64,000 bases of DNA, from NCBI RefSeq assembly GCF_048773025.1, contig NC_133540.1, positions 76,821,501 to 76,885,500 on the forward strand. Direction: 5' to 3'. How positions within the stretch are numbered: the stretch's first letter is position 1; every line of letters starts with the position of its first letter. This DNA comes from Camelus bactrianus (Eukaryota; Chordata; Mammalia; Artiodactyla; Camelidae). The position numbers and the translations under genes were made by a program. The notes under the pieces are model-generated. The model did no database searches. It was not told where the DNA came from and saw nothing but the letters and a program-made list of their open reading frames with translations. Shown here piece by piece: positions 38,351 through 47,574 of the stretch.

Positions 38351-38905
38351 AAAACTGACCTGTCAAACTCTGGCTAAAAGTGTGCAGAGTCAAGTCTTTC
38401 TTCTGCCAGAATTTTGTTTTAATAATTCAGGAAATGTTAGTCAAAAAGAACTCTTTTGATAGAGTATTAGTCATGTCCCATTGTATTTCTTATGTATGCT
38501 TTAATATTTGCCCAATTAAAAGATATTTCATGTATATTGTTATTATGCTCCTTTGACATGTCAGGTCCATATGCCGTAAGTTGTCGAAGAGTTCCCAGAC
38601 AGTGTGCAAGAGGCCAAAAACTCTGACAACTCATGCTAATGTATACGCTGTCTAGATCTTATTTATTTCTGAGCACCTGCTCTCTTTCATTAAAGACAAT
38701 CAGACAATAAAACCTCAATAAGCAAAACTGAGGTTCACTAAGCCCTTTGTGAGATACCACTGGTTACTTAGAATATTTATATATAAGTTATTCTGTATCA
38801 TAGACTTAAAATTGGTCAGAAGGTCAATGGCTTGGTTTCTAAATGTGTAATAATAATCAGTGCATTTTTGAAAATATGAATCTTTTTACTGAGTAGTAAA
38901 CAACC

Positions 38906-38926
38906 ATATATATATATAATATATAT

Positions 38927-38969
<43 letters not shown>
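38906..38969. repeat. AT microsatellite with a CA interruption
   Basis: About 64 bases of TA/AT dinucleotides interrupted by ATACACACACA. Such tracts vary in length and are prone to assembly error. Confidence 0.95.
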
Positions 38970-38970
<1 letters not shown>

Positions 38971-39273
38971 CCAGTATTGATTCATACTTTAAAAAATGTG
39001 TACCCTTCACTTCTAACCAACAAAATTGAGGCACAGAAATTTTGTACATAGGTTTGCGCATGAGGTTGTATATGTGGTGAGAAATATATTTAAAGTGATA
39101 TATTAAAACACCATTTAAAATATATTTCATTCTAACTAAATCCAAGTTTAAGATATTTTACATATAAAACATATATCTAAGAAGCTATTAGGAGATATAA
39201 ATATGACTAAGGATCATAATATATATTTTTTGAAAGATAAAGCATTTTTGTTCCTTGATATTTTTCTGTTTAG

Positions 39274-40161
39274 AAAGCCATCACCATATCAGAGAAATGC
39301 AAATCAAAACTACAATGAGGTATCATCTCACACCAGTCAGAATGGCCATCACTCAAAAGTCCACAAATGACAAATGCTGGAGAGGCTGTGGAGAAAAGGG
39401 AACCCTCCTACACTGCTCATGGGAATGCAATTTGGTACAGCCACTGTGGAAAACACTATGGAGACTCCTCAAAAGACTAGGAATAGACTTACCATATGAC
39501 CCAGGAATCTCACTCCTGGGCGTATATCCAGAGGAACCCTACTTCAAAAGGACACCTGCATCCCAATGTTCATAGCAGCACTATTTACAATAGCCAAGAC
39601 ATAGAAACAGCCTGAACGTCCATTGACAGATGACTGGATAAAGAAGAGTGGTATATTTATACAATGGAGTACTATGCAGCCATAAAAATGACAATTTGCA
39701 GCAACATGGATGTCCCTGGAGAATGTCATTGCAAGTGAAGTAAGCCAGAAAGAGAAAGAAAAATACCATATGGGATCGCTCATGTGTGGAATCTAAAAAA
39801 AAAGAAAGAAAGAAAAGAAAAAGACAAATGAACATAAATACAAAATTGAAACAGACTCATAGACATAAAATACAAACTTGTGGTTGCCACTGGGGAGGGG
39901 AGTGGGAAGGGACAGACTGGGAGTTCAAAATTTGTAGATACTGACAGGTATATATAGAATAGATAAACAAGATTATACTGTATAGTACAGGGAAATATAT
40001 ACAAGATCTTGTGGTAGCTCACAGTGAAAAAGTATGCGGCAATGAATATATGTATGTTCATGTATAACTGAAAAATTGTGCTCTACACTGGAAATTGACA
40101 CAACATTGTAAACTGACTATAACTCAATAAAATAAAATAAAATAAAATAAAAAGCCATCAC
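39274..40161 (+). mobile_element. young 5'-truncated LINE-1 with 11-bp target duplications
   Basis: AAAGCCATCAC flanks the insert (39274-39284 and 40151-40161). The 866-bp insert holds the ORF2 C-terminus, with the cysteine region [18 protein letters not shown], a long near-consensus frame (39255-39575, of which the first residues are host flank), then the 3' UTR and a tail of AAAAT repeats. The ORF2 frame breaks near 39570. The 3' UTR has a G-rich GGGGAGGGGAGTGGGAAGGG (39892-39911), a feature common to mammalian L1 3' UTRs. Perfect flanks and low decay make it the youngest-looking LINE here. Confidence 0.93.
39892..39911 (+). other. G-quadruplex motif in the L1 3' UTR
   Basis: GGGG-A-GGGG-AGT-GGG-AA-GGG fits the four-tract quadruplex pattern with loops of 1 to 3 bases. 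It lies in the 3' UTR of the 39285-40150 L1, where such motifs are known in mammals. Confidence 0.7.
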
Positions 40162-40164
40162 TAG

Positions 40165-42050
40165 AATCATCTCTAGAATAAACAAATAGTAATAAATTTG
40201 GCTTAAAATACATTAATTTGCTTCATTATAGAATTATGCCACAAAAGCTTGATAGTAACTTTTAAATTGAATCACATGTATTATAATTAGTTGGTTGATT
40301 CTTATTATAGATAAATTCATAAAACTGAAGCTGAAATAAATTTTGTTTTCAGAAAATGAAAAGTAAGATTTTAGGCTTACACAATGTTGGGTGAGGCATT
40401 ATAATGAGCTGGTTAGTCTCCATTTTTTTAAAATGCAGTAAAAGATACCCAGAATGAACTTACAAGATTTCTTATTCACACTTCTCTTAAAATGAAACTG
40501 GCAAATGGTAATCAGTGCTTGGCTACTGTTAGGTTTACCAAAAATAAAGTTGATTAATGAATGAATAAATAATTTTTACTCTTAAAATAGACTTTACAGA
40601 ACTATTTTTCACTTAGGAAGGTATTTAATGTCATCACTAATTCACTTTTATTGCAGCCTAAATTCTCAGAAAGTCAACTGAGATATTCCAATCAAATATG
40701 TGGTAATGACTGTACTTTACACAAGCGAGTCTATGTTGTGCTTTTTAGAGAGTAAAATTTATTATTATTTAACTCCTATTAACAGATCCTGCAAAAACTT
40801 GACCATACTTTAGGTCTGATAAAACATGACTATTGAGGATACTAAGAAATGACAGCTATTCCCAAGCATGATTCAGGTGGACTTGAGACAGCAAAGACTC
40901 TTTGACATGCATCCTGATTACAAGACAATGTCAAAATAAGTTTCTAAGGCAGATTCGATGTTACCAAGAACACCAACACATAGCCCATAATGCTTTAAAA
41001 CATTACAACAGCACACTGGATATGGTTTTTCATTTCATGCTCCTTAAACACTGGACTCATTTTCTGAGTCAATATTCTTTACTCCTCAGTATGCCTTTGG
41101 CAGATATTGTTTTCCTCCACACTACGTACAAGCTGAATTTCGTTGCTTGTCTTTGAGAGTCTGAATTTTTTCTTTGGTTCCCCTCAATCTTTTCTTTAAT
41201 AAGAAAAAAAGATGTTGAGTCAAGTGTAAGCTTGTGTAATGATATGTCTTAATACCCTGGTTATAATTAAATTAACACCTAAGAAAATATATGGATACAT
41301 TTTAATCTAGAGATCTATTAATAGAGTACATGTTTAGGCACTTATTCTATATAATATTAATGTAATGTGAGTATATAATCTATACATTTTGCCTAATTCA
41401 TCCTTCTCATCACACTGGTGAAGTTTGCTTTAAATTTCCTATGCAAAATCCATTTTCTTAATTTATTATCATCAAAGTGAGCATTAATTATGTATGCTCT
41501 GTAACTAATTCTAAATCCCACCTACGCCTGTTGTTCCATAGAAGTACCACCCCTGAGAACCTTGGCTAATAGTGTTGGGTCCACAAGAAAATACTGGATG
41601 CCACAATAAGAAAGAGAAGTTTGTGATGACTGTCACTTCAAAGCCAAGACAAGACCTAGAGACATACCCAGAGTGGGTGCTCAGTATTTCTGTTCCGAAA
41701 TACTGTGATATTTACATTGTACATTTCCCCCAAAATCCTCATTTGTTATTTCATAGACTTTTTGAAATTTTTTTCTGAAACATAGAGGCAGATGATCTGT
41801 CTAGATTGTCTTGGCGTCCCCTATTAATTAGCAAAAGACACATCACCTAATCACTTGATCAACTACCAATTATATGGTAATTGAAAAATTAGGTAAAATA
41901 AATTTAATTGAGAACACTAACACATAGAGAAATAGTTCTGTCCCAAGTTACACTGTTAACAAAAGAATTTAAAAGGCAGCAGGTGATTCTAGAAGTGCAG
42001 GCACTGAACCTTTTTCTCCACTAGGATATATTTCCAAGATAAGTTATTTA
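40165..42050. other. no gene seen
   Basis: Plain sequence. The 84- and 68-codon frames at 40902-41156 and 41572-41778 have no recognised product. Confidence 0.5.
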
Positions 42051-42056
42051 TCTGCA

Positions 42057-42079
42057 GGGAAGGGGAGGGGTGTTGGGGG
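42057..42079 (+). other. canonical G-quadruplex motif
   Basis: GGG-AA-GGGG-A-GGGG-TGTT-GGGGG, with loops of 2, 1 and 4 bases, continues into a GGAGGTGGAG tail. It is outside any recognised repeat and is unusual for such AT-rich DNA. Confidence 0.75.
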
Positions 42080-42311
42080 AGGAGGTGGAGAGCACGAACT
42101 CAGCGCCTAGCATCTTAAAAAATATGTATGTCTTGTGTCAAAATTTAAGCAATGCAAAAGACTGTTGTCAGCCTACAAAGTTCACAGCAGAACGCTTTTT
42201 GTGCTGTTGTTCTATCTCCTGCTGAAATAAGAGTCCTCACCAAGGAAATAACTTGTTTAGGGATTTGCTGTTAGTTGATCAATCAGCCCCCAGACTGGCT
42301 GATCATGGATC

Positions 42312-42521
42312 TGTCTAATTGCAAAGCAGTCTTTTTGACTCTTCACTAAACTGAATTGCTGCAGCTCTATTTACATATGCACTATAGTATCCTTGCTGTC
42401 TCCTCTTGTTGCCCATTGCAGGATTGTCAAATTGATTAGAAAGTTGAGGCACTAAAGAATTACTCTTTCGATTACTTTTTGAAGACACAGCTGTCATGGG
42501 AGCATTAGAGAATATACTATT
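42312..42521 (-). other. short coding-like open frame, unrecognised
   Basis: The minus-strand frame runs from a stop just upstream of 42521 to a TAG at 42315. It has 68 codons, with an internal Met 60 codons before the end. The peptide is rich in S, N, R, Q and A (for example NKRRQQGYYSAYVNRAAAIQ). This differs from the I/F/L/Y/K-rich chance frames elsewhere in the window. There is no good splice acceptor (weak pyrimidine tract before the AG) and no recognised homologue. It could be an exon relic, a piece of an old retrocopy, or chance. Confidence 0.2.
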
Positions 42522-42727
42522 TTATAACTTGTCTATTCTCTTCATATTGTGACTTCTCATCCACAAAAAATAAAGCTACTTACTCTTTTCCTTGGTCAAA
42601 TTATACCTTCAACTATTACTGGTTGACACATAAAATTGACATTTTAAGGGTCAAAATATAGTTCAATCTAATATATTTATCTATGTCTGATGACTCAATA
42701 CTGAATCACTTCATATGTATCATACTC

Positions 42728-42945
42728 TAAGGGTTAAGAGCATAGATTCTGAAATTAGATTGCCTTTGTTCAAATTCCAGGTCCCCTACCTATCCAGTGA
42801 CTTTGAGCAAATTACTTGATAGTTGATTTTTCTCTGTATCAGTTTCTTCAGTTTTAAAGTGAGAATAATAATGGTCATTACTTCATAGAATTATTTAGAT
42901 AACAAATGAGTTAACATTTGTAAAGCAATTAGAACATTGTCTAGA
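42728..42945 (+). mobile_element. MIR SINE, near full length
   Basis: It has the tRNA-like head (GGGTTAAGAGCATAGATTCT), a decayed B box (GTTCAAATTCCAG), the core (GTGACTTTGAGCAAATTACT), 'CAGTTTCTTCAGTTTTAAAG' and 'AAATGAGTTAACATTTGTAA'. Confidence 0.85.
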
Positions 42946-43539
42946 CTAAAATTATTTGTTTTAAAAAAAAAGTGTGCAGGGAGGGGTACTAACCCTATTT
43001 GATAGACTAATTAAATATCTGACCCTAAATTAATCCGTTCATTCATTGAATCTATATTAACACTCTACATTCTGGATGCCATGGCTACTGAAAGGATTTT
43101 GCAGACGAGTAGTCAGGATATGTGTTTTTTTAAAAATTAATTTTACAAAAAATGAGACAGAAGCACAGGGAAAAAAAAGTAATCTGGCAATTCAAAAAGG
43201 CACATCTTTAATGACAAGCACTGAAATTCAGGACCTTTCTATTACTACAATCACCAGAATATCTGCCTGTCTATATTTAGGACAATCTAAATGATTATTT
43301 AAACAATGCAGAAATTTGAGAAAAATTGAGCCTCCTGGAAAAGGCTATTTTTGTAAATCATCTCACTACCTGAGGGTAGAGTCAATGATTAGGAGATAAT
43401 CTGGTGGCATCCAAACTGTGCTGCTACAGCTTTAGTTTTTTATCTATTCTGTTTTCTGAAAAGAAAGTAATGAATTTGAGATCTGCTGGAGAAAAAAAAA
43501 AGATAAGAGTGCTAAACCAGTAGCCATAGCAGCAGTATA

Positions 43540-43745
43540 CGGCATTGTTTAAAAGCAGGGATTCTAAAGTTTGACTTCCTGGGTTCAAGACTGTTTTGCC
43601 ACTCTCATGCTCTGTGACTTTGAGCAAGTAATTTTACTTCGCTGTGTAGGTTTTCTCTAACTGTTAAATAATGATAATAAGTTTCTTTTTGTTTGGTTGC
43701 AAAACAGTATGGTGCATGATATAAAAGAGGTGTTCCATAAATGAT
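43540..43745 (+). mobile_element. MIR SINE
   Basis: The head is 'AAAAGCAGGGATTCTAAAGT', then 'CTGGGTTCAAGACTGTTTTG', 'CTGTGACTTTGAGCAAGTAA' and a tail 'GGTGTTCCATAAATGATAAA'. Confidence 0.8.
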
Positions 43746-43751
43746 AAATAA

Positions 43752-43845
43752 ACAACATAGCATTGTTACTAAGAGCAAAGCCTCTGAAATAAGATCGCCT
43801 GGATTTGAATCCTGGCTTCTGCAATTACAGGATGTGAAAAGTTAC
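43752..43845 (+). mobile_element. MIR SINE, 5' part
   Basis: 'ACTAAGAGCAAAGCCTCTGA', then 'TGGATTTGAATCCTGGCTTC' and 'CAGGATGTGAAAAGTTAC'. It begins only about 7 bases after the previous MIR ends, in the same direction. Confidence 0.75.
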
Positions 43846-43849
43846 ATAT

Positions 43850-45050
43850 ATTCCTATAATTATCAATCAAAAAGAGATTTTTTTTAATCTACATATTTAT
43901 AAACATTACGGTAAGGATAGAGTGAGAATTTCTATTTACCTTGAAAGGATCATTCTGCTCAAATTCATTAAACTACTAAAAATGATCCCATATTTAGTAG
44001 CTTAAAACAATAGGCAAGCTTCTGGAAGTCCATGAGGTCTGGAAATATTGCTGAGAGCATTTCTTGGAAACCATAATCTACCACTGTCTATTCTCTGGTC
44101 ATAATAATTCATATTTGTCTCATGTGCAAAATGCAATCACCCCTTTCTCAACATCCTACAGAGTCTTATTATGGCATTCATTTCAGGATTGAGGTACAGG
44201 ATCTTCTGAAACAGTTTCAACTATAAGTGAAGCTCCTCAGGTACAATTTGTCTAGTGTAACTTCTAGAGAATATTTCCTGTTGATCTGAAGACCTGTAAA
44301 CTAAACAGACAAACTACAACCCTAACATACTATGGTAAGACAAGCTAGAGATCCTTTAGTCTAATGGGTGGAAAATTTAAGGCACTAAGAAATCACAGGT
44401 CCATAGAAATTCTAAATTCCAGCTGGACACACGCTGACAGTAATGATAATCTACAGCTCTTGGCATTGCCTTCTGGGCTTTTGGTAGCTTCCTCTAAATT
44501 ACTCTTCATTTGCCATAAAAAGTTGTTGGTGTTTGCAGATGAATGATTCTTCCAGCCTGCTTCCTATCTATAGAAGTTTGAGGATCCAAAGGTGTCTTCA
44601 TTTGACACTACCTCTGTGTCCTTTAGTTCAAGCTGGCAGTGTTTCCACCAATATTATTCTCTTACAGCATCTATAGATTTCTAGTAAATCCTATTATAAT
44701 TTAATTCATTAGATAAAATCTATACCCATAAATCTCCTTGAAACAAGACGTTATGTATTGTGGATATTCTATAAAATTATTTAAGGACAATGCCCCTTAT
44801 AGTCTTAGAAGCCTTATTTTTTAACAGACAGAATATATGAGACACTAAAAAGAAATATTGTTTCATCGAAGTACTACCTCAAATCCTTCTGAATTCTTAA
44901 CAAGAGGATATATAGTTACATTCTTGTCCTCATCTACAGACCATGTTTTTATGACAATACACTGATACAATGTTTGTCTGGAAGTGATTTCTTAAATTTA
45001 GTATTGTTTCCATCTGGGAATGGGGAACAAATCTATTTTCAAGCCTAACA
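43850..45050. other. no gene seen
   Basis: Plain AT-rich sequence. No repeat or exon is supported. The 60-codon frame at 44364-44546 is unremarkable. Confidence 0.5.
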
Positions 45051-45051
45051 A

Positions 45052-45088
45052 GTACTTGCTGATTTGTACTTGCTGATTTGTACTTGCT
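45052..45088. repeat. 14-bp minisatellite, about 2.6 copies
   Basis: GTACTTGCTGATTT occurs at 45052-45065 and 45066-45079, followed by a partial GTACTTGCT. The copies are perfect. Confidence 0.92.
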
Positions 45089-45413
45089 AGTTCTTTCTTA
45101 TCTTATAGTTTTCCTCTTTAATTTTATAATACTCAACAGGAAAATGCCTGGAAGTACCTTCATCACTCTACCTGAAATCTCCTTAGCTAGGTTATCAGTT
45201 CATTAGTCATATTTTCTATTTTCCACATTACTGTAGGCAATTGTGAAACTTTGTACCACTACACAAGTTTTCTCTAGTCTCCAGCTTCCAATAACATCTC
45301 ATTCACTTTCCTTTAAGCAACCATCAACAGCCAACTCATACACCATTGGGCTTTTTCTTTTGTTCTTCCAGCTGTTTCCTACCCCACAGTCTATGTGTAC
45401 ATATATATATTTA

Positions 45414-45475
45414 TATACACACACACACACACAAATATATGTATATATGTGTGTGCATGTGTGTGTGTGTGTATA
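45414..45475. repeat. CA/TG inverted repeat with an 18-bp perfect stem
   Basis: TATACACACACACACACA at 45414-45431 is the reverse complement of TGTGTGTGTGTGTGTATA at 45458-45475. The 26-base loop is itself TA-rich (AATATATGTATATATG). A further ACACATATATAT follows. Chance frames in this stretch have poly-threonine and poly-valine runs and are not genes. Confidence 0.9.
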
Positions 45476-45539
45476 CACACATATATATTCTGGCTGTCTA
45501 GTTAACCATTATTTGTTATTTTCTGTATTTTCATGCTTT

Positions 45540-45955
45540 GGTGTATGGGGCCTTGCTGTCCCTAGAGGAAATGCCCCTCCCAGGACTAGCTAATTCCTAC
45601 AGGTACTAAACAACTCACCCTTGAGTTTAACTTTCAAAAAAAAACCCAAAGCAATCTAGAGCCCACACAACAACAACTCTGCTCCAGAGCCCACCACAAT
45701 TATTCAAACTAGTCTATCTTAAGCCTGCTAACTCTGTCCATGCCTTCCTGTGGAACCACAGTAAGGTCTCTTGTCCACACTTCTCTTTGCTTCCTCTACC
45801 TCCCAATAGACCATGGTGTTTCCCCATGGGACTTTCTGTGGCTTGGAATGCCACCTCCTCTTGGGAACTGTGCACACAACAATCTTTTAATTGGCAGTCC
45901 TCTTCTGATCTTTTGGTCTTGCCATAGCTAAATGTTGATAAAACTTATACTTAAA
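45540..45955 (+). mobile_element. possible LTR-like GC-rich remnant
   Basis: This patch is clearly richer in GC than its surroundings. A 'CCACAGTAAGGTCTCTTGTC' stretch followed by a pyrimidine-rich and then 'CCATGGGACTTTCTGTGG' region recalls the R-U5 end of an old LTR. Neither boundary nor family is clear. Confidence 0.3.
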
Positions 45956-46046
45956 AATACAGTTGCATAACAATTTATACCAAATAGTAGTAGATTAAAA
46001 CAACACATTAACTTGGCTCACAAAACATTTAGCAGGGCCCACTAGT

Positions 46047-46287
46047 GTATTCTGTATGAATACATTGTTTAGTTTCAATAATGAATGTTACAAATATCTA
46101 TTTGACTCATAAATTTAGCTTATAAGTTAGCGGAAAATGAAATAAAATTTAAAATAATTATTTTCTGTTATTATTCCTATACTCAAATCTGCAAAGAAGC
46201 AATGTAATGCATAATTGATAAATTATTTTTTGAATGAATAAAAACAACTAAAAAGTCTTGAAATCATTATAAGAACTTGGATTTAAG
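46047..46287 (+). repeat. 240-bp local direct duplication, copy A
   Basis: The segment ends AAGAACTTGGATTTAAG and is repeated 1285 bp downstream at about 95% identity, with roughly a dozen substitutions and two small indels (2 and 1 bases). The edges are sharp: upstream and downstream flanks do not match. The interior is not a repeat family I recognise. Confidence 0.93.
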
Positions 46288-46289
46288 CA

Positions 46290-47330
46290 GCATTTCTGGG
46301 AGAGCATGTCGTGGCAGAATAGTGAAGAAGATATTTCTGAGAAATAAAATGACCCACATGGGTCACAATTTGAGAATAAAGCTAAACTAAAGTGCATTTT
46401 TTTCATCTCCCTATGCTGGTAATTCTACAAAATAAGCCAAGTAAAATGTTTGATATTCACTATCAAAAGTAATAACATCTCTAAGAATCAGGTGTCTGGA
46501 ATATTGTTAAAATTTGTTACAGCAAATTATTTTGGTTCATGACACACTTCTCCTGAAACTACCTTGTGTACTTAATGTTTCAATTCTGAATGTTTAATCC
46601 ACAACTTTTCTCCTCTACAAATATGTTATTTCATTTGTATAGACTGGAAAAACTGTCTCTTTGTCATCTATACCCATATTAGAAGCTAGATTTTTTTTTA
46701 AATTTTTACCTAATCCTTCTAATTATGAAATTATTTTTGTACTTTATTTTTTAACCACAAATTCACAAATACTAATTTATTATCTAACATTCTCAAAAAT
46801 GGAATTCAACTCAATGGTGTCTTTCTGAGAATTAAAGTTTTCCTCTCAAGTGTCTTTCCATTAATTAACTCAACAGGTGAAAACAAACAGAGTATAGTGT
46901 TTTTCGTTAGAATTTGGTATGTAGGCTCATATAGATTATCATCTTTTTTTCTTGATTCTGAATTCACATTTATCTTTCCAAAGGCTGTGATGTATAGACG
47001 TCTGATTTCCAAAGTAAGGTTTGATGTTGTATATTTTAAATTAAATTGAGTAATTTTTCCTGATGTGGTTGGGAATTTTACTCCATCTCTTGAAATAATC
47101 AAACATTCCCTGGGGGTGTTGCAACAGCAACCAATTAACCATTCATAGAATTACTGTTCAAATAAAATTTTAATTAGTTTCTGTCTCTTCCTGTCTTAAG
47201 TGGTTGCTGGTGTTACCATCAGAATTGTCTAGCAGATTCTGAGAGTTTTATTTTTCTTATATATTCAAGAAGAAACATCTGGGGGAAAGCAGTGCTCTGA
47301 TTAGGCAGAAGATACATATTTTTTTCCTTG
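46290..47330. other. unique spacer between the two 240-bp copies
   Basis: Plain sequence without a recognised repeat. The 98-codon minus frame at 46806-47102 has no recognised product. No sign of a mobile element internal region is seen. Confidence 0.5.
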
Positions 47331-47331
47331 A

Positions 47332-47571
47332 GAATTCTATACGAATACATTGTTTAATTTCAATAATGAATGTTACAAATATCTATTTCACTCATAAATT
47401 TAGCTTATAAATTAGCAGAGAATGAAATAAAATTTAAAATAATTATTTTGTTATTATTCCTATACTCAAACCTGCAAAAACAGCAATGTGATGCATAATT
47501 GATAAATTATTTTTTGAATGAATAAAAACAACTAAAAAGTCTTGAAATCATTATAAGAACTTGGATTTAAG
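47332..47571 (+). repeat. 240-bp local direct duplication, copy B
   Basis: Same orientation as copy A. The long shared stretches include 'TCAATAATGAATGTTACAAA' and 'AATGAATAAAAACAACTAAA'. After ...GGATTTAAG the flanks diverge at once (copy A CAGCATTT, copy B GCTATCTA). Confidence 0.93.
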
Positions 47572-47574
47572 GCT

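Noticed and set aside
39255-39575. 106-codon frame with a cysteine-rich motif as a zinc-finger host gene
   Set aside because: It is L1 ORF2 C-terminus; only its first residues come from the flank.
45052-45088. A CRISPR-like array
   Set aside because: The units are contiguous without spacers; this is nuclear mammalian DNA.
46047-47571. A short LTR retroelement with 240-bp LTRs
   Set aside because: No TG..CA ends, no primer site after the first copy, no target duplication and no recognisable interior.
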